Assembly: GCF_014472415.1 (NCBI RefSeq)
Contig: NZ_JACSZV010000019.1
Coordinates: 48,393-112,392 of the forward strand
From: Pseudomonas sp. N40(2020)
Lineage (GTDB): Bacteria > Pseudomonadota > Gammaproteobacteria > Pseudomonadales > Pseudomonadaceae
Direction: 5' to 3'
Length of the DNA: 64,000 nt
This document shows, piece by piece, positions 8,095 to 15,950 of the stretch. The first letter of the stretch is position 1. Every line of letters starts with the position of its first letter. Under the pieces are notes generated by a model. That model was not told the DNA's origin and did no database searches. It was given only the letters and a program-made list of their open reading frames with translations. Made by a program: the position numbers and the translations under genes.

Positions 8095-9574
8095 GCGCAA
8101 GACCCCACGCCTGTTGCTCGGCCTGATCGCCGTAGCGATCCTCGGTTCCGCCGCGTTTTATCTGGCTCCCGGCGCGAAAACCGACGCCAGCGAAGCGCTG
8201 GACAGCGCCAAGTCCAGCCAGAAACTTCAATCGCTGGCCGAACTCGACGGCAAGGCTCCGGCCAGCCGCAAGCTTGACGTGCAGACCTGGAACACCGCCG
8301 AAGGCGCCAAGGTGCTGTTCGTCGAGGCCCACGAATTGCCAATGTTCGACATGCGCCTGATTTTCGCTGCCGGCAGCAGTCAGGACGGCAATGCGCCGGG
8401 TCTGGCAGTACTGACCAACGCGATGCTCAACGAAGGCGTTGCGGGCAAGGACGTCGGCGCCATCGCGCAGGGTTTCGAAGGTCTTGGTGCAGATTTCGGC
8501 AACGGTGCCTTCAAGGACATGGCGTTGGCTTCGCTGCGCAGCCTGAGTGCCACTGAACAACGTGAACCCGCGCTGAAACTATTCTCGGAAGTGATCGGCA
8601 AACCGACCTTCCCGACCGACTCATTCGCACGCATCAAGAATCAGATGCTCGCCGGTTTCGAATACCAGAAACAGAACCCCGGCAAACTCGCCAGTCTGGA
8701 ACTGATGAAGCGCTTGTACGGCGATCACCCCTACGCGCACTCGAGTGATGGCAGTGCGCAAAGTGTGCCGAAAATCACCGTGGCACAGCTGCGCGAGTTC
8801 CACGCCAAGGCCTACGCGGCGGGCAATGTAGTGATCGCGCTGGTGGGTGACTTGTCCCGCGCCGACGCCGAGTCGATTGCCAATCAGGTTTCCGCCGCGC
8901 TGCCGAAAGGCCCGGCACTGGCGAAGATCGCTCAGCCACAGGAACCGAAAGCCAGCGTCGGCCACATCGAGTTTCCGTCCAAGCAGACCAACCTGATGCT
9001 CGCGCAGTTGGGCATCGACCGCGACGATCCGGACTACGCCGCACTGTCGATGGGCAACCAGATCCTCGGCGGCGGCGGTTTCGGTACGCGCCTGATGAGC
9101 GAAGTGCGCGAGAAACGCGGCCTGGCCTACGGCGTGTACTCCGGCTTCAGCCCGATGCAGGCCCGTGGCCCGTTCATGATCAACCTGCAAACCCGCGCGG
9201 AAATGAGCGAGGGCACCCTGAAACTGGTGCAGGACGTTCTCGCCGATTACCTGAAAACCGGCCCGACCCAGAAAGAACTCGACGATGCCAAACGCGAACT
9301 GGCCGGCAGCTTCCCGCTGTCCACCGCGAGCAACGCCGACATCGTCGGCCAACTCGGCGCCATGGGCTTCTACAATCTGCCGTTGAGTTATCTGGATGAT
9401 TTCATGCGTGAGTCCCAGAGCCTGACCGTGGAACAAGTCCGCGACGCCCTGAACAAACACTTGAGCACGGACAAAATGGTCATCGTCACCGCTGGCCCGA
9501 CCGTGCCGCAAAAGCCGTTACCGGCCCCATCTGATAAACCTGCCGAGCAACCGCTCGGGGTTCCGGAGCATTAA
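8087..9574 (+). CDS. M16 family protein, non-catalytic partner (first copy)
   Basis: This 495-residue M16-fold protein has no HxxEH motif. It has an N-terminal hydrophobic segment (LLLGLIAVAILGSAAFYLAP) that is a signal or anchor. The C-terminal half keeps the Arg/Tyr-bearing segment EVREKRGLAYGVYSGFSP, which in M16 pairs contributes substrate-binding residues to the partner's active site. Its start overlaps the catalytic subunit gene by 8 bp and its stop shares one base with the rsmD start, so the three genes are co-translated. Confidence 0.92.
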   Translation: MSKRKTPRLLLGLIAVAILGSAAFYLAPGAKTDASEALDSAKSSQKLQSLAELDGKAPASRKLDVQTWNTAEGAKVLFVEAHELPMFDMRLIFAAGSSQDGNAPGLAVLTNAMLNEGVAGKDVGAIAQGFEGLGADFGNGAFKDMALASLRSLSATEQREPALKLFSEVIGKPTFPTDSFARIKNQMLAGFEYQKQNPGKLASLELMKRLYGDHPYAHSSDGSAQSVPKITVAQLREFHAKAYAAGNVVIALVGDLSRADAESIANQVSAALPKGPALAKIAQPQEPKASVGHIEFPSKQTNLMLAQLGIDRDDPDYAALSMGNQILGGGGFGTRLMSEVREKRGLAYGVYSGFSPMQARGPFMINLQTRAEMSEGTLKLVQDVLADYLKTGPTQKELDDAKRELAGSFPLSTASNADIVGQLGAMGFYNLPLSYLDDFMRESQSLTVEQVRDALNKHLSTDKMVIVTAGPTVPQKPLPAPSDKPAEQPLGVPEH

Positions 9575-10176
9575 TGGCTACTCGAGCACCGAAAAAACCT
9601 GCGCAAAACGTGCATAACGGCGTGAATCAGTTACGCATCATTGGTGGCGAATGGCGTAGCCGCAAGCTGAGCTTCCCCGACGCCCCGGGCCTGCGCCCGA
9701 CACCGGATCGCGTGCGTGAAACCCTGTTCAACTGGCTCGCACCCTACGTAGCTGGCGCCAAGGTCCTTGACCCGTTCGCCGGCAGCGGCGCGCTGTTTCT
9801 CGAGGCGTTGTCCCGTGGCGCGGCCATGGGGCAGGCGCTGGACGCCAGCAATATCGCGGTTTCCAGCCTTAAAGAGCACCTCGGCACGCTGCGCTGCACC
9901 AACGGCCAGGTGCAGACTGCCGACGCCCTGCGCTACCTGGAAACCCAGACCGCTACGCCGTTCGATCTGGTCTTCCTCGATCCGCCGTTCAACCAGAACC
10001 TGCTGCCAGCCGTGTGCACGTTGCTCGAAGAGCGTCAGTGGCTGGCCGACGACGCCTGGGTGTATACCGAAAGCGAAACGGCACCATCGACCCTCGGCTT
10101 GCCCGCCAACTGGCGCTTGCACCGCGAACAGAAATCCGGACGCGTGTATTACGCGTTGTGGCAACGCAGCGCCTGA
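9574..10176 (+). CDS. rsmD: 16S rRNA (guanine966-N2)-methyltransferase RsmD
   Basis: RsmD methylates G966 of 16S rRNA using SAM. The 200-residue product shows RIIGGEWRSRKLSFPD, PTPDRVRETLFNWL, the SAM-binding VLDPFAGSGALFLEALSRGA and the catalytic (N/D)PPF motif as FLDPPFNQ. Length is normal. The ATG shares its A with the preceding TAA, and GGAG lies just upstream. In many Pseudomonas rsmD lies next to these M16 genes, which agrees with the context here. Confidence 0.95.
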   Translation: MATRAPKKPAQNVHNGVNQLRIIGGEWRSRKLSFPDAPGLRPTPDRVRETLFNWLAPYVAGAKVLDPFAGSGALFLEALSRGAAMGQALDASNIAVSSLKEHLGTLRCTNGQVQTADALRYLETQTATPFDLVFLDPPFNQNLLPAVCTLLEERQWLADDAWVYTESETAPSTLGLPANWRLHREQKSGRVYYALWQRSA

Positions 10177-10244
10177 TCCCGGGCCTGATGTGCGCTCAAT
10201 GCATCAGCAATAAATAGATACCGCACATCGCTCCTCGCATCTCG

Positions 10245-10281
10245 CCAAAGTGGTTACCGCAATCTGCGTTAACCACTTTGG
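10245..10281. promoter_or_regulatory. Long near-perfect hairpin between rsmD and the second M16 pair
   Basis: CCAAAGTGGTTA and TAACCACTTTGG are perfect 12-bp arms. Inside them CGCA and TGCG pair after one mismatch, leaving a 3-nt loop, so up to 17 bp of stem forms in 37 nt. No T tract follows. It ends 11 nt before the likely start of the next gene, where no clear Shine-Dalgarno is visible, so it may be an operator or a structure at the mRNA start rather than a plain terminator. Confidence 0.55.
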
Positions 10282-10292
10282 ACGATTCATGT

Positions 10293-11636
10293 ATGGATAC
10301 GTTATGCAGCAGGATGCTGCTCATTCTTTGCCTGGCGCCATTGATGTCCCTGGCCGCCCCACCCCCACCGACTCACCAGTTCACCCTGGACAATGGTCTG
10401 AACGTGCTTGTGCGCGAAGACCATCGTGCACCGCTGGTGACCTCACAACTCTGGTTCAAGGTTGGCTCTGCCGACGAGGCGCCAGGCCAGAGCGGACTCT
10501 CTCACGCGCTCGAACACATGCTCTACAAAGGCAGCAGCAAAACCTGCGCCGGCGAGGCCTCGGCCATTTTGCAAACACTCGGTGCCCGGGAAAACGCCTT
10601 CACCAGCAAAGATGCCACGACCTATTACCAAACCCTGGCACCCAGGTATCTGGGCGTGGCATTCGAGTTGATGGCCGATCTGATGTCGACCGCGCACTTG
10701 CGCACCTCGGACTTGACCCCGGAAATGGCGGTAATACGCGAAGAACGGCGCTTGCGCACCGACGATGACCCCCATGATCTGGCACTGGAGCGTCTGACCG
10801 GTGTGGCGCATTTGGCCAATAGCTATCGCACACCGATTCTTGGCTGGATGCATGACCTGCACCGTTTGAATGCCGACGATCTGCGCCACTGGTATGCGAC
10901 CCGCTACTCCCCTGGCAACGCCACGCTAGTGGTTGTCGGTGATGTGACGCTCGATCAGGTCAAACGGCTGGCGCAGCGCCACTTTGACCCCTTGCCAGCG
11001 CGACCTGTTCCTCGCCTGCTACGGCCCACTGAACTGGCACAGGCAGGTGAACGCAAACTGACGCTGTCTCTGGCCGTCCCGACCCCCCAACTGATCATGG
11101 CGTTTAACGTGCCGGGGCTTGCCACCGCTGAAAATCGGCGATCTGTACACGCCCTGCGCCTGATCGACGCATTACTGGGAGGGACCCACAGTGCACGCCT
11201 GAAAAAACGCCTGGAATTCACCGAACAGTTGTTCAGCGACGTCAGTACTTCTTATGACGCGCTCACACGCGGCGACAGTCTTCTGTTCGTGACGGCCGAA
11301 CTCGCCAGCGCCCACGCTGACGATCTGGACGCGGCCGAGGCACGGGTCTGGCAACTGATTGAAGAACTGCATGCCCACCCGCCGACAGCTGAAGAGTTGG
11401 AGCGCGCACGCACTCAATTGATTGCCCGACAGATCTATACACAAGACTCCATCGTCGAGCAGGCCCACGAGCTGGCCACATTGGCGAGTATCGACCTGCC
11501 CTGGCAGTTGATGGATAAGGACTCAGACGAGCTTGCACAGGTGACACCGGCTGACATCCAGCAGGCTGCGTCAACGTTTTTGACCCGCGAACGCCTGACG
11601 GTTGCGCATGTATTGGCGGAGGCGGCTCATGAATAA
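10293..11636 (+). CDS. M16 family zinc metallopeptidase, active subunit (second copy)
   Basis: This 447-residue paralogue of the 6739-8094 product has a signal peptide (MLLILCLAPLMSLAA), HxxEH in HALEHMLYKGSSK, and the distal Glu in VIREERRLRTDDD. It closely follows the first copy through QFTLDNGLNVLVREDHRAPL and GLSHALEHM. I prefer the ATG at 10293; an in-frame TTG at 10278 lies in the hairpin arm and an ATG at 10314 is also possible. No strong ribosome-binding site supports any of them. It overlaps the partner gene by 8 bp, exactly as in the first pair. Confidence 0.88.
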   Translation: MDTLCSRMLLILCLAPLMSLAAPPPPTHQFTLDNGLNVLVREDHRAPLVTSQLWFKVGSADEAPGQSGLSHALEHMLYKGSSKTCAGEASAILQTLGARENAFTSKDATTYYQTLAPRYLGVAFELMADLMSTAHLRTSDLTPEMAVIREERRLRTDDDPHDLALERLTGVAHLANSYRTPILGWMHDLHRLNADDLRHWYATRYSPGNATLVVVGDVTLDQVKRLAQRHFDPLPARPVPRLLRPTELAQAGERKLTLSLAVPTPQLIMAFNVPGLATAENRRSVHALRLIDALLGGTHSARLKKRLEFTEQLFSDVSTSYDALTRGDSLLFVTAELASAHADDLDAAEARVWQLIEELHAHPPTAEELERARTQLIARQIYTQDSIVEQAHELATLASIDLPWQLMDKDSDELAQVTPADIQQAASTFLTRERLTVAHVLAEAAHE

Positions 11637-13134
11637 TGGCCTTCGGAAGGCCAGGGGCGTTTTGCTCGGGCTGGGAATCGTAGCAGGCCTGACGGGCGTT
11701 CAAACGCTGGCAGATACCGTGACGGTCGCGCCGGCAAATTACCCCGCGCCACGTCTGCAATCGCTACTGGGGCCGGTTCCTGTCGCCGGCACTGCGCGAG
11801 CACTGTCGATCAAAGGCTGGAAAACCCTGACCGGCACCAAAGTGTTGTTCATCCGCACCACAGAGCTGCCGATGTTCGATCTGCATGTCAGCTTCGCCGC
11901 AGGCAGCGCGCGAGATGGCGACACGCCGGGCCTCGCCGCCGCCACGTTCAGCATGCTCAATGAAGGCATACCGGGCAAAGACCTGTCCGCCATCGTTGAA
12001 GTCTTTGACGGTCTGGGCGCGCAACTCGACATGAACATCGATCATGACCGCGCCACATTGGCCTTGCGCAGCTTGAGCGATGAACAGAAACGTGCCCCGG
12101 CGTTGCAGCTGTTTTCGCAGATTCTCGGCGCGCCGACACTGACCGACGATGCGCTGAAGAGGGTGAAAATCGAGCTGCGCGACAGCCTCACTTCCGCCGC
12201 GCAGGATGCAGGAAATTCGCCAGTGCATCTGGTCAAGACACTGCTCGCCCCGGACGGCCCCTACTCGCTGCCGTTCTATGGCACTGATCAAGGGTTGCAG
12301 GCGCTGACCGGGACGGAGGTAAAAGATTTCCACCAGCGTTTCTACAGCGCCAGTCAGGCGCAAATCACCCTGGTCGGCGACCTGACGCTGGCGCAGGCAA
12401 AGGCGATCAGTCTGCAAATCAGCAACGCCTTACCGGTCATGCCTGCAGGCACCGCGGTCATGCCAATGCCCGGGCACAAACCCGTTGGCACCGAACGAAC
12501 CCTGCACGAGGAACAGCCACTGACCCAAATCAACCTGATACTCGCCCAGCCCAGCGTGTCGCGAAGCCATGCGGACTATGCCGCGCTGTACACCGCCAAC
12601 CTGATTTTTGGCGGCACGATCAACAGCCGACTGATGAGCGAACTACGGGAAAAGCGCGGGCTGGTGTACGACGTCTATTCAGAAAACGCCCCTTGGGCCA
12701 CGGCGGGTTTGCTGACCATTTCCCTGCAGGTCAATCCGGCATTCAGCCAGGCTACGCTGGCGTTGACCCGGTCGTTGTTCAGTGACTACCTGCGCGACGG
12801 GCCGACACAACAGGAGCTCGATCAGGTCAAGCTGCAAGTCGCCAACAGGAGTGCACTGAACAGCTCCAGCAACTGGCAGATTCTCAAGCAACTGGTGACA
12901 ATCAATCGCCATGATCTGCCACTCGACCTCGACTACACCGTGCAACAGGTGCAACGCCTGACACTCAAACAAATCCATGAGGCGCTGAATCGGCATTTGG
13001 CCGCCGACCGCTGGCGCGTGGTGACAGTCGGGGCCACCGTCGAGCAGCAGGCGCTACCCGCCCCCGCGCCGACACCGCCCGGCACGTCATCCCAGAGCAT
13101 GTGTCGCGCCGAAGCAGGCTTTGTGGCAAGTTAG
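11629..13134 (+). CDS. M16 family protein, non-catalytic partner (second copy)
   Basis: This 501-residue paralogue of the 8087-9574 product lacks HxxEH and keeps the partner segment ELREKRGLVYDVYSENAP. An N-terminal hydrophobic stretch (VLLGLGIVAGLTGVQTLA) is a likely signal peptide. I chose the ATG at 11629, which reproduces the 8-bp overlap of the first pair; an upstream in-frame ATG would lie deep inside the catalytic gene. The C-terminus is Pro-rich and ends MCRAEAGFVAS. With its neighbour it forms a second heterodimeric M16 enzyme. Confidence 0.9.
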   Translation: MNNGLRKARGVLLGLGIVAGLTGVQTLADTVTVAPANYPAPRLQSLLGPVPVAGTARALSIKGWKTLTGTKVLFIRTTELPMFDLHVSFAAGSARDGDTPGLAAATFSMLNEGIPGKDLSAIVEVFDGLGAQLDMNIDHDRATLALRSLSDEQKRAPALQLFSQILGAPTLTDDALKRVKIELRDSLTSAAQDAGNSPVHLVKTLLAPDGPYSLPFYGTDQGLQALTGTEVKDFHQRFYSASQAQITLVGDLTLAQAKAISLQISNALPVMPAGTAVMPMPGHKPVGTERTLHEEQPLTQINLILAQPSVSRSHADYAALYTANLIFGGTINSRLMSELREKRGLVYDVYSENAPWATAGLLTISLQVNPAFSQATLALTRSLFSDYLRDGPTQQELDQVKLQVANRSALNSSSNWQILKQLVTINRHDLPLDLDYTVQQVQRLTLKQIHEALNRHLAADRWRVVTVGATVEQQALPAPAPTPPGTSSQSMCRAEAGFVAS

Positions 13135-13147
13135 GTTCTTTCACTCA

Positions 13148-13180
13148 AAAGCGGCAGATGCCTGAAGCACCTGCCGCTTT
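13148..13180 (+). terminator. Probable terminator after the second M16 pair
   Basis: AAAGCGGCAG pairs with CTGCCGCTTT, with a further TGC/GCA inside after one mismatch. It lies 13 bp past the stop. The trailing T run is short, so it is a weak intrinsic terminator. Confidence 0.6.
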
Positions 13181-13204
13181 GCGCAAGACCTGTCGAGATT
13201 TGCC

Positions 13205-14212
13205 GTGCAGTCACTGAACCCTGTTCCCAGCCCCCGCTTTGCACCGGCCTTCGGCCTGGGTAACCCACACCTGCAAACCTTGTGGGGGCCGCTGTGGCGC
13301 AAAACCGTTCACCTTGATCGTCAGCGCGAACGTCTGTGGCTTGATGATGGCGATTTCCTCGACCTCGACTGGCATGGCCCGCACAGCGCCGAGACTCCGC
13401 TGGTGTTGGTGCTGCATGGACTGACCGGTTCTTCTAACTCACCTTACGTTGCCGGCATCCAATCCGCGCTCGCCGCGCAAGGCTGGGCCAGTGTTGCATT
13501 GAACTGGCGCGGCTGCTCGGGCGAACCGAACCTGCTGCCGCGCAGTTATCACTCCGGCGCCAGCGAAGACCTCGCCGAAGCCATCCGCCATCTGCGTGCG
13601 AAGCGTCCGTTGGCACCGCTGTATGCGGTCGGCTATTCCCTTGGCGGTAATGTGTTGCTCAAGCATCTGGGCGAGACCGGGAGTGCCAGCGGCGTGCGCG
13701 GTGCGGTGGCAGTGTCGGTGCCGTTTCGCCTCGACCAGTGCGCGGATCGGATTGGTCAGGGATTTTCCAGGGTCTATCAAGCGCATTTCATGCGCGAGAT
13801 GGTCGCTTACATCAAGAACAAGCAACGCCAGTTCCAGCACGACGGCCGCGATGATGGTGTAGCCGCACTGGCAGCGCTCGGCTCATTGGAAAACATGCGT
13901 ACGTTCTGGGATTTCGATGGCCGGGTCACCGCGCCACTGCACGGCTTTACCGATGCCGAGGATTACTATCGTCGCGCCTCGAGCCGGTATTTTCTCGGTG
14001 AGATCCGCACGCCGACCCTTATCATTCAAGCGGCGGACGATCCTTTCGTGTTTCCGCACAGCCTGCCCCAGGCCAGCGAGCTGTCAGACCTCACCGAATT
14101 CGAATTGCAGGCTCGCGGCGGCCACGTCGGCTTCGTCGATGGCTCGTTGCGCCAGCCGGGTTATTACCTGGAACGGCGCATCCCGCAGTGGCTGGCAGGC
14201 CTGACGTCATGA
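13205..14212 (+). CDS. YheT-like alpha/beta hydrolase
   Basis: This 335-residue alpha/beta hydrolase is related to E. coli YheT. It opens with FGLGNPHLQTLWGPLWR, typical of the family, then LVLVLHGLTGSSNSPYV (oxyanion region) and the nucleophile elbow AVGYSLGGNVLLKHLG with the catalytic Ser. A late Asp (IQAADDPFVFP) and His (GGHVGFVDG) complete the triad. The start is a GTG at 13205. The substrate is unknown, though esterase activity is probable. It follows a hairpin terminator and is convergent with sseA. Confidence 0.9.
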   Translation: MQSLNPVPSPRFAPAFGLGNPHLQTLWGPLWRKTVHLDRQRERLWLDDGDFLDLDWHGPHSAETPLVLVLHGLTGSSNSPYVAGIQSALAAQGWASVALNWRGCSGEPNLLPRSYHSGASEDLAEAIRHLRAKRPLAPLYAVGYSLGGNVLLKHLGETGSASGVRGAVAVSVPFRLDQCADRIGQGFSRVYQAHFMREMVAYIKNKQRQFQHDGRDDGVAALAALGSLENMRTFWDFDGRVTAPLHGFTDAEDYYRRASSRYFLGEIRTPTLIIQAADDPFVFPHSLPQASELSDLTEFELQARGGHVGFVDGSLRQPGYYLERRIPQWLAGLTS

Positions 14213-14245
14213 TTGATCAGGCTCGCTCCCACAAGGGTGTGGTGA

Positions 14246-15100
14246 TTACTCGCCGGTAGCGACTCCGCGCGACGGCTCGTTGATCCACTCACTCCACGAC
14301 CCCGCATACAGCGAACCCAACGGATACCCCGCCAGGCATAGTGCAAACAGGTTGTGGCACGCCGTCACGCCCGAGCCGCAATACGCGACCAGTTCTGACG
14401 GCGAGCGCTCGCCCAGCTTCGCGGCAAAGCGCTGTTTGAGCTGATCGGCCGGCAAGAATCGCCCGTCACTGCCAAGGTTGTCGGTAAACGCCGCACATTG
14501 CGCGCCGGGAATGTGCCCGGCAATCGGGTCGATCGGCTCCACTTCACCTTTGAATCGCGGCAAGGCCCGAGCATCGATCAGGGTCAGTTCGGGTTGGCCG
14601 AGACGTTGCTGCAATTGTTCGGCGCTGAGCAACAGGCTCATGTCTGACTGGCCGCTGAAATGGCCACGGGTGACGGTCGGCGCATCCAGACTCAGCGGCA
14701 GGCCAGCTGCATGCCACGCCTTGAGTCCGCCGTCGAGAATGAACACACCGTCGCGCTTGCCCAGCCACGCCAGCAGCCACCATGCTCGGGCCGCATAGGC
14801 TCCCGGGCCGTCGTCGTACAAAACCACGTCGCTGTCGGCATTGATGCCCCAGGCTTGCAGACGCTCGATCAGCTCTGCCGGCTCAGGCAACGGATGACGC
14901 CCGGTCACGCCCTTGACTACTTTGCCACTGAGGTCACGCTCCAGATCGGCAAAACTCGCCCCGGCAATGTGCCCTTCGGCATAGCTGCGCTGACCGTAGT
15001 CCGGGTCTTCGAGGGCAAAACGACAATCCAGAATCACCAGCCCGGGCTGCTCCTTGCGGGCATCCAGTGCGTTGGGGCTGATCAGTTGCGCAATCGGCAT
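14246..15100 (-). CDS. sseA: 3-mercaptopyruvate / thiosulfate sulfurtransferase
   Basis: This 284-residue tandem rhodanese-fold enzyme moves sulfane sulfur from 3-mercaptopyruvate or thiosulfate to cyanide or thiol acceptors. The second domain has the active-site Cys in VAYCGSGVTACHN; CGSGVTA is the loop typical of mercaptopyruvate sulfurtransferases. The first domain has LDCRFALEDPDYGQRSY and GHIAGASFADLERDLS. Length matches E. coli SseA. It lies downstream of the TetR gene laoR on the same strand with a short gap. Confidence 0.93.
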   Translation of the reverse strand: MPIAQLISPNALDARKEQPGLVILDCRFALEDPDYGQRSYAEGHIAGASFADLERDLSGKVVKGVTGRHPLPEPAELIERLQAWGINADSDVVLYDDGPGAYAARAWWLLAWLGKRDGVFILDGGLKAWHAAGLPLSLDAPTVTRGHFSGQSDMSLLLSAEQLQQRLGQPELTLIDARALPRFKGEVEPIDPIAGHIPGAQCAAFTDNLGSDGRFLPADQLKQRFAAKLGERSPSELVAYCGSGVTACHNLFALCLAGYPLGSLYAGSWSEWINEPSRGVATGE

Positions 15101-15132
15101 AACGGGCTCCTGTGGGATTTCAACGGGACGGT

Positions 15133-15804
15133 TTACTTCACATCTTCGAGGGCCTGGGCCAGTGGCACGTAGAACTCCTCGAACAGCGCATTGACCTGCT
15201 CGCGCGCCTGCTCGGTGACAAATCCGGCTTCCAGCACCAGCACCTGATACACGCCACGTTTAATGGCTTGTTCACTGAGGTGATTGGAGTTTTCCCGGGT
15301 GGTGCACAGAAAGCGTACCCAGGACGTCAGGATGATCCAGGCGTTGAGGGTCAGCGATTCGATCTGCACGCGATCCATGTCGAGGATCCCGGCCGCCACG
15401 AAACCTTCGTAGATCGCCGCGCCCTGGATCACACAACGCTGGGAGAAGCGCCGATAACGCGCGGCCAGTTCCGGATCGCTATCGAGCAAATGCTCGAGGT
15501 CGCGGTGCAGGAAGCGGTAGCGCCACATCGCCGAGAGCAGCTCCTTGAGGTAGAAGCGCTTGTCTTCAACGGTCGCGGCGCGCCCCTGCGGCGGGCGCAG
15601 GAAACTGTCGACAAGGCTTTCGTACTCACTGAACAACACGGCGATGATCGCCTGCTTGTTGGGGAAGTGGTAGTACAGGTTGCCCGGAGAAATCTCCATG
15701 TGGGCAGCAATGTGATTGGTACTGATGCTGCGCTCGCCCTGCTGATTGAACAGCTCGAGGCTGTTCAGCACGATACGCTCGCTGGTTTTTATTCGTGGGG
15801 CCAT
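15133..15804 (-). CDS. laoR: TetR-family regulator LaoR
   Basis: This 223-residue TetR-type repressor carries an N-terminal helix-turn-helix (TNHIAAHMEISPGNLYYHFPNKQAI). It is divergent from an aldehyde dehydrogenase, a Tat-signal protein and a GMC oxidoreductase. That is the arrangement described for laoABCR in P. aeruginosa, where LaoR represses long-chain alcohol oxidation genes and responds to long-chain acyl compounds. A palindrome lies in the divergent promoter. The family assignment is firm; orthology to LaoR rests on context. Confidence 0.85.
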   Translation of the reverse strand: MAPRIKTSERIVLNSLELFNQQGERSISTNHIAAHMEISPGNLYYHFPNKQAIIAVLFSEYESLVDSFLRPPQGRAATVEDKRFYLKELLSAMWRYRFLHRDLEHLLDSDPELAARYRRFSQRCVIQGAAIYEGFVAAGILDMDRVQIESLTLNAWIILTSWVRFLCTTRENSNHLSEQAIKRGVYQVLVLEAGFVTEQAREQVNALFEEFYVPLAQALEDVK

Positions 15805-15890
15805 GGCTTGGGCTTTAATTCAGAGTGCGTTGACGGGCATCTTACGACCTAACCGGAAATGGATAAAACACTGCTGTGCATGGATGTTGA

Positions 15891-15920
15891 TTGACTTTCT
15901 AGAGCATAGACTCTAAAAAG
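15891..15920 (+). promoter_or_regulatory. laoC promoter with nested operator
   Basis: A promoter-like TTGACT (15891-15896), 17-bp spacer and TAAAAA (15914-15919) precede laoC. A near-perfect inverted repeat, CTTTCTAGAG and CTCTAAAAAG with a 6-bp centre (15895-15920, one mismatch), fills the space between the hexamers. That is where a TetR repressor would block polymerase, so it is a candidate LaoR operator. Confidence 0.6.
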
Positions 15921-15950
15921 TTCCTCACTACAATAAATACGGAGCCGACC

